Assembly: GCF_003852525.1 (NCBI RefSeq)
Contig: NZ_QAJL01000003.1
Span: 1,768,073 to 1,826,610 of the forward strand
DNA from: Pedobacter sp. KBW06
GTDB taxonomy: Bacteria > Bacteroidota > Bacteroidia > Sphingobacteriales > Sphingobacteriaceae
Length of the DNA stretch: 58,538 nt
Direction of reading: 5' to 3'
Below are positions 44,264 through 52,553 of this stretch, piece by piece (the first letter of the stretch is position 1; the number at the start of each line of letters is the position of its first letter). The notes under the pieces were generated by a model. The model was not told where the DNA came from and did no database searches. It saw only the letters and a list, made by a program, of their open reading frames with translations. The translations under genes and the position numbers were made by a program.

Positions 44264-45550
44264 ATGAACTATAAACAAACTCTGGATTATCTGTACGGTA
44301 AACTACCTATGTTTACCCGTGTTGGAGCCGTAGCCTTCAAAAAAGACCTGCACAACACCATCGCCATGTGCGAGAAACTGGGAAACCCTCAGCATAAATT
44401 CAAAACCATACATGTCGGTGGAACCAATGGTAAGGGTTCCACCTCACACATGCTCGCCGCCATCCTGCAACAGGCAGGTTATAAAACCGGACTGTATACT
44501 TCCCCTCATCTTAAAGATTTCCGGGAACGCATCCGGATCAACGGGGAAATGATTGCCGAAGATTTCGTCACTGATTTTGTTGCACAGCAACAAGACATCA
44601 TGGAAGAAATCAACCCTTCATTTTTTGAGGTAACCGTTGCCATGGCTTTCTCTTATTTTGCAGAAGAGCAGGTAGACATTGCCATTATCGAAGTTGGTTT
44701 GGGTGGCAGATTAGATTCTACGAATATCATTACACCGGAGCTTTCAGTGATCACCAACATCAGCCTTGACCATACCAATATCCTGGGCAATACCCTACCC
44801 GAAATTGCGAAGGAAAAAGCCGGGATCATCAAACCAGGAATTCCCGTAGTGATCGGTGAACAACAGGAAGAGACCAAAGCTGTATTCCTGGAAAAAGCGG
44901 CGGAAACCAATAGCCCGATTACTTTTGCAGATCAGGAATTAAAGATCATACACCTGGTTAAAAAGGAGAAATACCTGCATGCAGATGTCTTCTCCGGAAA
45001 CACGCCCTTATACCAGGAGCTGGAACTGGACCTGAACGGATCTTATCAAAGGAAAAATATCCTGACGGTGATTCAATCCATACAAATTTTAAAAGAAAAA
45101 GGTTATCGGATCAGTGACGGGGCGCTCTATCCAGCTTTAAAAGATGTGAAAGGACTAACCGGCCTGCAAGGCAGATGGCAAACCCTGGGAGAAAATCCAT
45201 TGATCATCTGTGATACCGGGCATAATATTGGTGGAATCACCGAGGTGGTACAAAACATCAACGATACCCCGCACGATCAGCTCCACATCGTCATCGGAAT
45301 GGTGAAGGATAAAGACATCAGTGGTGTATTAAAAATACTTCCAAAGGATGCGCATTATTATTTTTGTCAGCCTGAACTGGAAAGGGCACTCCCAGCTGCT
45401 GAGCTGGCAGAGGAAGCAAAGCAGCATGAACTTATCGGAGATGTCTTTCCAACGGTTCAGCTCGCTTTTCATGCCGCAAAAGACAATGCCGATTCCAATG
45501 ACCTGATCTTCGTAGGCGGAAGCACCTTTGTCGTGGCAGAAGTCCTATAA
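44264..45550 (+). CDS. folC: Folylpolyglutamate synthase / dihydrofolate synthase
   Basis: 428 residues. The ATP-binding loop GGTNGKGSTSHMLAAIL (about 52-68) and GLYTSPHLKDFRERIRINGE are the FolC signatures; DVAIIEVGLGGRLDSTNII in near form and ITNISLDHTNILGNTLPEIAKEKAGIIKPGIPVV follow. It adds glutamate to dihydropteroate and folates. It lies last in the envelope gene cluster, with no functional link visible. Confidence 0.96.
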   Translation: MNYKQTLDYLYGKLPMFTRVGAVAFKKDLHNTIAMCEKLGNPQHKFKTIHVGGTNGKGSTSHMLAAILQQAGYKTGLYTSPHLKDFRERIRINGEMIAEDFVTDFVAQQQDIMEEINPSFFEVTVAMAFSYFAEEQVDIAIIEVGLGGRLDSTNIITPELSVITNISLDHTNILGNTLPEIAKEKAGIIKPGIPVVIGEQQEETKAVFLEKAAETNSPITFADQELKIIHLVKKEKYLHADVFSGNTPLYQELELDLNGSYQRKNILTVIQSIQILKEKGYRISDGALYPALKDVKGLTGLQGRWQTLGENPLIICDTGHNIGGITEVVQNINDTPHDQLHIVIGMVKDKDISGVLKILPKDAHYYFCQPELERALPAAELAEEAKQHELIGDVFPTVQLAFHAAKDNADSNDLIFVGGSTFVVAEVL

Positions 45551-45624
45551 AATCTTTACATTACAGTCAATTCATTAATTACATGGATTAACTACCTTTA
45601 AAAATTCTTAATACACACAAATCA

Positions 45625-47292
45625 ATGAAAAGAATTTACCTGTTATTTTCTGCACTACTTGTTACCTGTAGTGTATCTATGGCACAAAAAAAGACAGTTG
45701 CCCCTGCCAAAAAAGACTTCCCCGCTTCCATCAACAGACCTAAACTGGTCGTTGGTATGGTCATAGATCAAATGAGATGGGATTACCTGTATCGTTATTA
45801 CAGCAGATACGGTTCAGGAGGCTTTAAAAGACTGATCAATGAAGGTTTCTCTGCCGAAAACACTTTTATTCCTTACACCCCTACTTATACCGCTTGCGGA
45901 CATGCCAGTATCTATACCGGTTCTGTTCCGGCTATCAATGGCATTATTGGTAACGACTGGTATGATCCTCAGTTGGGCCGCAATGTATATTGCGCGGAAG
46001 ATACTTCTGTAACCAGTGTGGGAAGTACCACTATGGCAGGTGTAATGTCGCCAAAAAACATGCTGACGACCACCATCACTGATGAACTTCGACTGGCTAC
46101 TAATTTCCAGGGTAAAGTAATCGGCATCTCCCTGAAAGACCGTGGATCTATTCTTCCTGCAGGTCATTCCGCCAATGCGGCTTACTGGTTTGACGGACAA
46201 ACCGGCGACTGGATCACGAGTACCTTTTATATGTCTAAACTGCCTGCATGGGTAGAAGACTACAATAAAATCAAACTGGTAAACAAATTTTACGAGAAAA
46301 ACTGGCCTACACTTTACCCAATCGAAACGTATACCCAGAGTACAGCAGACGACAAGTCTTATGAAGGAAAAGCAAGAGGCGAACAAAGCCCTGTTTTCCC
46401 TCATCCTTTGAAACTGTATGCAGGAAAGAATTTCGAGATGATCAAAAGCACGCCTTACGGAAATACCATGACTTTAGACCTGGCTAAACTGGCCATCCTT
46501 TCTGAAGACCTGGGTAAGGACAACATCACTGATTTTCTTGCAGTAAGCTGCTCTTCTACAGATTATGTAGGCCATATGTATGGTCCGAACTCGATTGAAG
46601 CAGAAGATACCTACCTCAGGTTAGACAAAGACCTGGCAGAGTTTTTTGATTACCTGGACAGCAAAGTAGGTAAAGGAAACTACCTGTTCTTTTTGTCCGC
46701 AGATCATGGTGCAGCGCATGTACCGGGATTCATGGCAGAGCACAAATTACCTGGCGGAACAATTGACGACAGTCCGGTAGTAAAAGAGCTGAATACCCGT
46801 CTGGAAGCTAAGTTTGGCATCAAACAGGCGATCATCAAATCCATGAACAACCAGATCTATTTTAACCATAAGAACATAGAGAATGCAAAACTAGATTTTG
46901 ATACCCTTAAAGCTTTCAGCATTGAATTCCTGAAAACTCAAAATGGTTTTGTCAATGCAGTAGACCTGAATAAAGTTGGCGCAAGCACCCTGCCTGAACC
47001 AATCAAAACCAGAATCACCAATGGTTACAATGCCAGAAGAAGCGGAGATATCTATTTCATCCTTCAACCCAACTATTTCGATAGCAGCAGCAAAACCGGT
47101 ACCACTCATGGTTCATGGAACCCTTACGATTCCCATATCCCTTGTGTATTCATGGGATGGAATGTAAAACCGGGAAAGACCAATAAAACACATTACATGA
47201 CTGATATCGCAGCAACTTTAGCGGCGATGCTCCACATACAGATGCCAAGTGGCTGTGTCGGAGAGCCGATCACCGAGCTTACTCATCAGTAA
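45625..47292 (+). CDS. pafA: PafA-type alkaline phosphatase
   Basis: 555 residues with a signal peptide (1-20, ending SMAQ). Alkaline phosphatase superfamily residues of PafA can be placed: Asp-48 (VIDQMRWDYLYRY), the nucleophile Thr-89 (TPTYTACGHAS), Asn-110 (GIIGNDWYD), Lys-171 and Arg-173 in the SLKDRGSILP motif that marks phosphate monoesterases of this clade, metal ligands Asp-313/His-317 (STDYVGH), Asp-360/His-361 (SADHGAAH) and His-495 (THGSWNP). PafA enzymes of Bacteroidota hydrolyse phosphate monoesters in the periplasm and resist product inhibition by phosphate. No Pho regulon genes are beside it. Confidence 0.93.
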   Translation: MKRIYLLFSALLVTCSVSMAQKKTVAPAKKDFPASINRPKLVVGMVIDQMRWDYLYRYYSRYGSGGFKRLINEGFSAENTFIPYTPTYTACGHASIYTGSVPAINGIIGNDWYDPQLGRNVYCAEDTSVTSVGSTTMAGVMSPKNMLTTTITDELRLATNFQGKVIGISLKDRGSILPAGHSANAAYWFDGQTGDWITSTFYMSKLPAWVEDYNKIKLVNKFYEKNWPTLYPIETYTQSTADDKSYEGKARGEQSPVFPHPLKLYAGKNFEMIKSTPYGNTMTLDLAKLAILSEDLGKDNITDFLAVSCSSTDYVGHMYGPNSIEAEDTYLRLDKDLAEFFDYLDSKVGKGNYLFFLSADHGAAHVPGFMAEHKLPGGTIDDSPVVKELNTRLEAKFGIKQAIIKSMNNQIYFNHKNIENAKLDFDTLKAFSIEFLKTQNGFVNAVDLNKVGASTLPEPIKTRITNGYNARRSGDIYFILQPNYFDSSSKTGTTHGSWNPYDSHIPCVFMGWNVKPGKTNKTHYMTDIAATLAAMLHIQMPSGCVGEPITELTHQ

Positions 47293-47310
47293 ATCAATTT
47301 AAAAGAAAGA

Positions 47311-47347
47311 AAAGCTCCCCTGAACAAGATTCAGGGGAGCTTTTTTT
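47311..47347 (+). terminator. Terminator after pafA
   Basis: AAAGCTCCCCTGAA (47311-47324) pairs perfectly with TTCAGGGGAGCTTT (47330-47343) over a 5-base loop, with Ts to 47347. Confidence 0.95.
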
Positions 47348-47436
47348 ATGCATCATGCAATTGTATTGATTTGGCTATTTTAACCACCCTACGCTCAGTT
47401 TTTGTTACCTTTACCTACCAATTATAAAACCTTCCT

Positions 47437-50400
47437 ATGGAGAAAATTGAAATCTATAAGCCCAAACATAAAATACGTTTTGTTACTGCTGCCGCCCTGT
47501 TTGACGGACACGATGCAACGATCAATATCATGCGCCGGATCCTTCAGTCTTCAGGAGCTGAGGTCATACACCTGGGGCATAACCGTTCTGTAGATGAGGT
47601 GGTAAATTGTGCCATTCAGGAAGATGTGCAAGGTATTGCCATGACTTCTTATCAGGGTGGCCACATCGAATATTTCAAATACATGTACGACCTGTTACAG
47701 GAACGTGGTGCCTCACATATTAAAATCTTTGGTGGTGGTGGCGGAGTGATCCTCCCTTCCGAGATCGCCGAACTACAGGCATATGGCATCACCAGAATCT
47801 ATTCGCCCGATGACGGACGTAAAATGGGCCTGCAAGGCATGATCAATAACATGCTCGAACAAACGGATTACATCACTACAACCACGCTTAACGGAGAACT
47901 TAAATCCATTCCTCAAAAGAATGTAAAGAGCATTGCTTCTGCCATTACTGTGGCAGAAAATGATCCGGAAGGTGCACAGGCATTTGTGAATGAGCTCAAA
48001 AAACTCACCCTAAAAAGTCAGGCCCCGGTACTTGGAATCACAGGCACAGGCGGCTCGGGTAAATCTTCACTCGTAGATGAACTCGTAAGACGCTTCCTGA
48101 TAGAAGTTAAAGATAAAACCATGGCCATCATCTCTGTAGACCCCTCCAAACGTAAAACCGGAGGTGCTTTACTGGGCGATCGGATCCGGATGAATGCCAT
48201 CAATAACCCAAGGATCTATATGCGCTCCCTGGCCACCAGACAAGCCAACCTCGCTTTATCTAAAAACGTTCAGGAAAGCATAGACATCTGTAAGGCCGCT
48301 GGTTACGACCTGATCATTGTCGAAACTTCCGGAATCGGCCAGTCGGACACAGAAATTACCGAACATTGCGATGTTTCCCTATATGTCATGACTCCTGAAT
48401 TTGGAGCTGCAACACAGTTGGAAAAGATCGACATGCTTGATTTTGCTGATCTGGTAGCGATCAATAAATTTGATAAACGTGGTGCCTTGGATGCCCTGCG
48501 CGACGTTCGCAAACAATACAAACGAAACCACAACCTTTTTGACGCTAAAGACGACACGATTCCTGTTTTTGGAACCATGGCTTCCCAGTTCAACGATCCT
48601 GGCATGAACAACCTCTTCACCGCCCTGATGGACAAGATCAAAGAGAAAACCAAGGTCGATTTCAATGCGCAAATGGAGCTGACTTCAGAGCAGTCAGAAA
48701 AGATCTATATCATTCCGCCAGACCGGACAAGGTATCTCGCAGAGATTGCCGAAGCCAGCCAGACTTACAATGAATGGGTAGAAAAACAAAGTGCCATTGC
48801 CAGGAAACTATACCAGCTTCAGGGCGTGATCCAGCTGTCAAAAGAACAGAAACTGATTAAAGACCTCCCTGCAACTGAAAATATTGGCGACGCATTACAG
48901 GACATCTATCAGCACCTGGAAGAACAACTGGACGGAGAGTGCAGAAGGTTATTGCGCCAATGGCCGGACACAAAGCTCAAATACAAACAGGAATTCTTTG
49001 TCTATAAAGTAAGGGATAAAGAGATCAAACAACCTTTGTTCTACGAGTCTTTATCCAAACTTCAAATCCCCAAAGTATCCCTTCCCCGTTATGAAGACTG
49101 GGGAGATATCCTGCGTTGGCTGCTGACAGAAAATGTTCCGGGAGAATTTCCCTATGCTGCAGGCGTATTCCCGCTAAAGCGTGATGGCGAAGATCCGACA
49201 AGGATGTTTGCCGGAGAAGGTGGCCCGGAAAGAACGAATAAAAGATTTCACTATGTGTCTTTAGGCCAGCCTGCACATCGCTTATCTACGGCATTTGACT
49301 CGGTGACTTTATATGGTGAAGATCCACACATCAGACCCGATATTTATGGTAAAATAGGAAACTCAGGCGTAAGCATTGCCACCATAGATGATGCTAAGAA
49401 ACTGTACTCTGGTTTCGACCTCTGTGCACCTTCCACCTCGGTGTCGATGACCATCAACGGCCCTGCACCTATGTTACTGGGTTTCTTTATGAATGCAGCC
49501 ATCGATCAGCAATGTGAAAAATACATTATTGAACATGAGCTTCAGGAAGAAACAGAATCTAAAATAGCGGCCTTTTATAAAGGCAAAGGAATAGAAAGGC
49601 CCAGTTATAGCGGCGACCTTCCGGCGGGCAATAACGGCTTAGGCCTGATGTTGCTTGGTGTAACCGGAGATCAGGTGCTGCCGGCTGATGTATATGCCAA
49701 AATCAGGGCTTATGCCATCAGTACGGTAAGGGGAACTGTACAGGCCGATATCCTGAAGGAAGATCAGGCGCAAAATACCTGTATTTTCTCTACAGAATTC
49801 GCATTGCGGATGATGGGCGATATTCAGAACTATTTCATCACCGAAAAAGTAAGGAATTTTTACTCTGTATCGATTTCAGGTTATCATATCGCCGAAGCCG
49901 GTGCGAACCCTATTTCACAACTCGCCTTTACCCTGAGTAACGGATTTACTTTTGTAGAGTATTACCTGAGCAGAGGGATGAATATTGATGATTTTGCCCC
50001 TAACTTATCCTTTTTCTTCTCCAACGGAATCGACCCGGAATATTCGGTTATAGGCCGTGTCGCCAGAAGAATCTGGGCGAAAGCCATCAAGAACAAGTAT
50101 AAAGGAAATGACCGCTCGCAAAAACTAAAATACCATATCCAGACCTCCGGCCGTTCCTTACATGCGCAGGAGATTGATTTTAATGATATCCGGACCACCT
50201 TACAGGCTTTGTATGCGATTTACGACAACTGTAACTCACTGCATACCAATGCTTATGATGAAGCGATTACCACACCTACAGAAGAATCTGTACGCAGGGC
50301 GATGGCCATCCAGCTGATCATCAACAGGGAATTAGGTCTGGCAAAGAATGAAAATCCATTACAGGGCGCTTTTATCATCGAAGACCTGACCGATTTAGTG

Positions 50401-50829
50401 GAAGAAGCCGTATTACTCGAATTCAAGCGGATCAACGACAGAGGTGGCGTACTAGGTGCCATGGAAACCATGTATCAGCGCGGTAAGATCCAGGAAGAAA
50501 GCCTGTACTATGAAACCCTGAAACATACAGGCGAATACCCTATCGTAGGCGTAAATACTTTCCTGAATAAAAACGGTTCTCCTACAATTGTTCCAGGAGA
50601 AGTGATCCGTGCTACAGAAGAGGAAAAGCAATACCAGATTACTGCATTAAAGGCCTTCCAGGACCGAAATGCCGATCAGGCGAACGCTGCACTCAGAAAT
50701 TTACAAAAGTCTGCTATCGCAGGAGATAACATCTTTGAAGAGCTAATGGAAGTTTGTAAGATCTGTTCATTGGGGCAAATATCAAATGCCTTATACGAAG
50801 TAGGCGGACAATACAGAAGAAACATGTAA
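47437..50829 (+). CDS. icmF: Fused isobutyryl-CoA mutase (IcmF-type B12-dependent mutase)
   Basis: 1130 residues in three parts. The N-terminal B12-binding domain (about 10-145) has the axial His-25 in LFDGHDATINIMRRIL and the GHNRSVDEVV and FGGGGGVILPSE blocks. The MeaB-like G-protein chaperone domain (about 190-430) has Walker A GTGGSGKSS (203-211) and the guanine motif NKFD (343-346). The C-terminal mutase barrel (about 560-1110) has DPTRMFAGEGGPERTNKRFHYVS and LCAPSTSVSMTINGPAPMLLGFFMNAAI. The order B12-G-mutase is that of IcmF, not of methylmalonyl-CoA mutase. It interconverts isobutyryl- and butyryl-CoA or a related branched acyl-CoA; the exact substrate cannot be read from here. It stands alone between two terminators. 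Confidence 0.94.
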   Translation: MEKIEIYKPKHKIRFVTAAALFDGHDATINIMRRILQSSGAEVIHLGHNRSVDEVVNCAIQEDVQGIAMTSYQGGHIEYFKYMYDLLQERGASHIKIFGGGGGVILPSEIAELQAYGITRIYSPDDGRKMGLQGMINNMLEQTDYITTTTLNGELKSIPQKNVKSIASAITVAENDPEGAQAFVNELKKLTLKSQAPVLGITGTGGSGKSSLVDELVRRFLIEVKDKTMAIISVDPSKRKTGGALLGDRIRMNAINNPRIYMRSLATRQANLALSKNVQESIDICKAAGYDLIIVETSGIGQSDTEITEHCDVSLYVMTPEFGAATQLEKIDMLDFADLVAINKFDKRGALDALRDVRKQYKRNHNLFDAKDDTIPVFGTMASQFNDPGMNNLFTALMDKIKEKTKVDFNAQMELTSEQSEKIYIIPPDRTRYLAEIAEASQTYNEWVEKQSAIARKLYQLQGVIQLSKEQKLIKDLPATENIGDALQDIYQHLEEQLDGECRRLLRQWPDTKLKYKQEFFVYKVRDKEIKQPLFYESLSKLQIPKVSLPRYEDWGDILRWLLTENVPGEFPYAAGVFPLKRDGEDPTRMFAGEGGPERTNKRFHYVSLGQPAHRLSTAFDSVTLYGEDPHIRPDIYGKIGNSGVSIATIDDAKKLYSGFDLCAPSTSVSMTINGPAPMLLGFFMNAAIDQQCEKYIIEHELQEETESKIAAFYKGKGIERPSYSGDLPAGNNGLGLMLLGVTGDQVLPADVYAKIRAYAISTVRGTVQADILKEDQAQNTCIFSTEFALRMMGDIQNYFITEKVRNFYSVSISGYHIAEAGANPISQLAFTLSNGFTFVEYYLSRGMNIDDFAPNLSFFFSNGIDPEYSVIGRVARRIWAKAIKNKYKGNDRSQKLKYHIQTSGRSLHAQEIDFNDIRTTLQALYAIYDNCNSLHTNAYDEAITTPTEESVRRAMAIQLIINRELGLAKNENPLQGAFIIEDLTDLVEEAVLLEFKRINDRGGVLGAMETMYQRGKIQEESLYYETLKHTGEYPIVGVNTFLNKNGSPTIVPGEVIRATEEEKQYQITALKAFQDRNADQANAALRNLQKSAIAGDNIFEELMEVCKICSLGQISNALYEVGGQYRRNM

Positions 50830-50852
50830 AACCTTCTTTATTTCCGGTATAT

Positions 50853-50887
50853 AAAAAAAGCTCCGCCAAAATGACGGAGCTTTTTTT
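50853..50887. terminator. Bidirectional terminator between icmF and susD
   Basis: AAAAAAAGCTCCG (50853-50865) pairs with CGGAGCTTTTTTT (50875-50887). A run of T follows on either strand, so it can end both convergent transcripts. Confidence 0.93.
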
Positions 50888-50905
50888 ATGAAGATATCAA
50901 CTTCC

Positions 50906-52528
50906 TTAAAAATTAGGCTTATTCACATCCCACCATAGTCTCGTCCCGCCATTATCTGGTCCGCCCAGTAACTGAACGGCTTTCTGAACTTCAGCTCCAT
51001 TCGTAGAATATTCATTAGCCGGATAAGCCAGTCTTCTGATCTGAACCTGTGTATCTATCGCTCCGTTGCTGTTGTTGTTTACTACGGTAAACAATTTAGG
51101 ATATCCGGTACGACGGAATTCTGTCCATGCCTCCTGCCCTTCCGGGAACATGGCCAACCATTTTTGCGTAATGATTCTTTCCAGTTTACGTTCACTGGAA
51201 GCTGCAGCATCCCAGCTGATGGTCACCGTAGAAACAGCAGGAGCGTTATTGGCCGCATTCAGCGGATCAACATAAGCTTTAGGCAGGCTTGTCGCATCGT
51301 CTTTATAAGTACCTGCCGATACTCCCCATTGGTCCATTGAAGCCTGGATACCGGTTTCGTAATTAAGCTTTACATCTCCTGCACCTGTCCAGCTACGCAA
51401 TGCCGCCTCTGCTTTTAGAAAATAAACCTCAGCAGCAGTCATCATCCACATCGGTGAGGATGAACCGAAGGCAGTAGCCCCATTCAAGGTCGAAAATCCG
51501 TTATAACCCGGCTTTGCAGTTACTGCTGATCCGATACGGATTCCTTTATACTGGCCTTTAAAAAGAGGGTCAGTAGCAGGGGTGACATATTTAGGCAAAC
51601 GTGGATCGTTGTAACCCGTCATGTAAGACTCTAAAGAAGCCCCCATGGAAATATCTGTCCAGCTGGTTGCAATGACATTTAAAGGATTGTGGTATCCTCC
51701 ACCTGAAATCCCTGCATTGTCTGCATTTGTGGCCAATAACCCACCATTGGCAGGGTCCAAGGCTTTCTGGCCCTGTGTCTGAGCGGTAGCAGGGTCGGCT
51801 TTTACAATGTGCATTGCCAAACGCAACCTTAGAGAATTTGCCAGTTTAATCCATTTCTCATAATCTCCTCCATATACCAGATCGAATTTTTCAAAAGGCT
51901 TTTTCTCCATGCTTGAGTTTAGAGCGGCAGCTTTTACGTAAGTATTCAGATTCGTTACTGCAGTATCTAATTCCAGAAAAAACTGCTTGTATAGGTTCTG
52001 TTGACTATCGTAAGGAGTTGCGATCAAAGAGCTTCCTGCTTTACTATAAGCAATTGGACCGAATTTATCAGTTAAACGGCTAAAGGTCTCCACCTTGAGA
52101 ATCAGGGCAATTCCCCAAAAATCAGGAAGTTTAGTTCTCGTTCCGGCCTGGGCGATCGAGTTGATTGCAAATAACGAATTCGTATAAGAAACGATAAATG
52201 ACTGTCTGTTCCAACCATCTACAAGGTCATAGTTTAGGTTATTGATGTTTCCCCTGAAAGGATTGGGAGACATCATATACCCTGCATAACAATCTGCATT
52301 TAAGTTCTGGGTCAGCTGATAATCGCCTTCCAGCCCAAAGATGGCACTTTGAATTCCGGGATAAACCAGGCCGATATGATATTGTTCCGGAGTAAAACCG
52401 GTATTGTCTGTATTGAATTTTTCAAAGTCTTTTGTACAGCTGCCAAACGAAAATAACAGGAGGAAACATAAGACTGCCTGGCAGAACTTAGCTCCATGAT
52501 GTACCATTAATATATGAGGTGTTTTCAT
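50906..52528 (-). CDS. SusD/RagB-family nutrient-binding lipoprotein
   Basis: 540 residues from the ATG at 52528; an upstream in-frame ATG (52567) overlaps susC and adds 13 residues before the signal peptide. Signal sequence with lipobox (FSFGSC), then TKDFEKFNTDNTGFTPEQ. SusD-like core with CYAGYMMSPNPF, LPDFWGIALILKVETFSRLTDKFGPIAYSKAG and the C-terminal EAWTEFRRTGYPKLF and RRLAYPANEYSTNGAEVQKAV, typical of SusD-like_2. Surface partner of the SusC protein just upstream (25 bases). It ends at the bidirectional terminator. Confidence 0.93.
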   Translation of the reverse strand: MKTPHILMVHHGAKFCQAVLCFLLLFSFGSCTKDFEKFNTDNTGFTPEQYHIGLVYPGIQSAIFGLEGDYQLTQNLNADCYAGYMMSPNPFRGNINNLNYDLVDGWNRQSFIVSYTNSLFAINSIAQAGTRTKLPDFWGIALILKVETFSRLTDKFGPIAYSKAGSSLIATPYDSQQNLYKQFFLELDTAVTNLNTYVKAAALNSSMEKKPFEKFDLVYGGDYEKWIKLANSLRLRLAMHIVKADPATAQTQGQKALDPANGGLLATNADNAGISGGGYHNPLNVIATSWTDISMGASLESYMTGYNDPRLPKYVTPATDPLFKGQYKGIRIGSAVTAKPGYNGFSTLNGATAFGSSSPMWMMTAAEVYFLKAEAALRSWTGAGDVKLNYETGIQASMDQWGVSAGTYKDDATSLPKAYVDPLNAANNAPAVSTVTISWDAAASSERKLERIITQKWLAMFPEGQEAWTEFRRTGYPKLFTVVNNNSNGAIDTQVQIRRLAYPANEYSTNGAEVQKAVQLLGGPDNGGTRLWWDVNKPNF

Positions 52529-52553
52529 TGCTTTTTCTTTTAAATTGAATAAT

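Noticed and set aside
45814..46404. 196-codon minus-strand frame inside pafA
   Set aside because: Antisense shadow; the catalytic residues of PafA lie in the plus-strand frame across this region.
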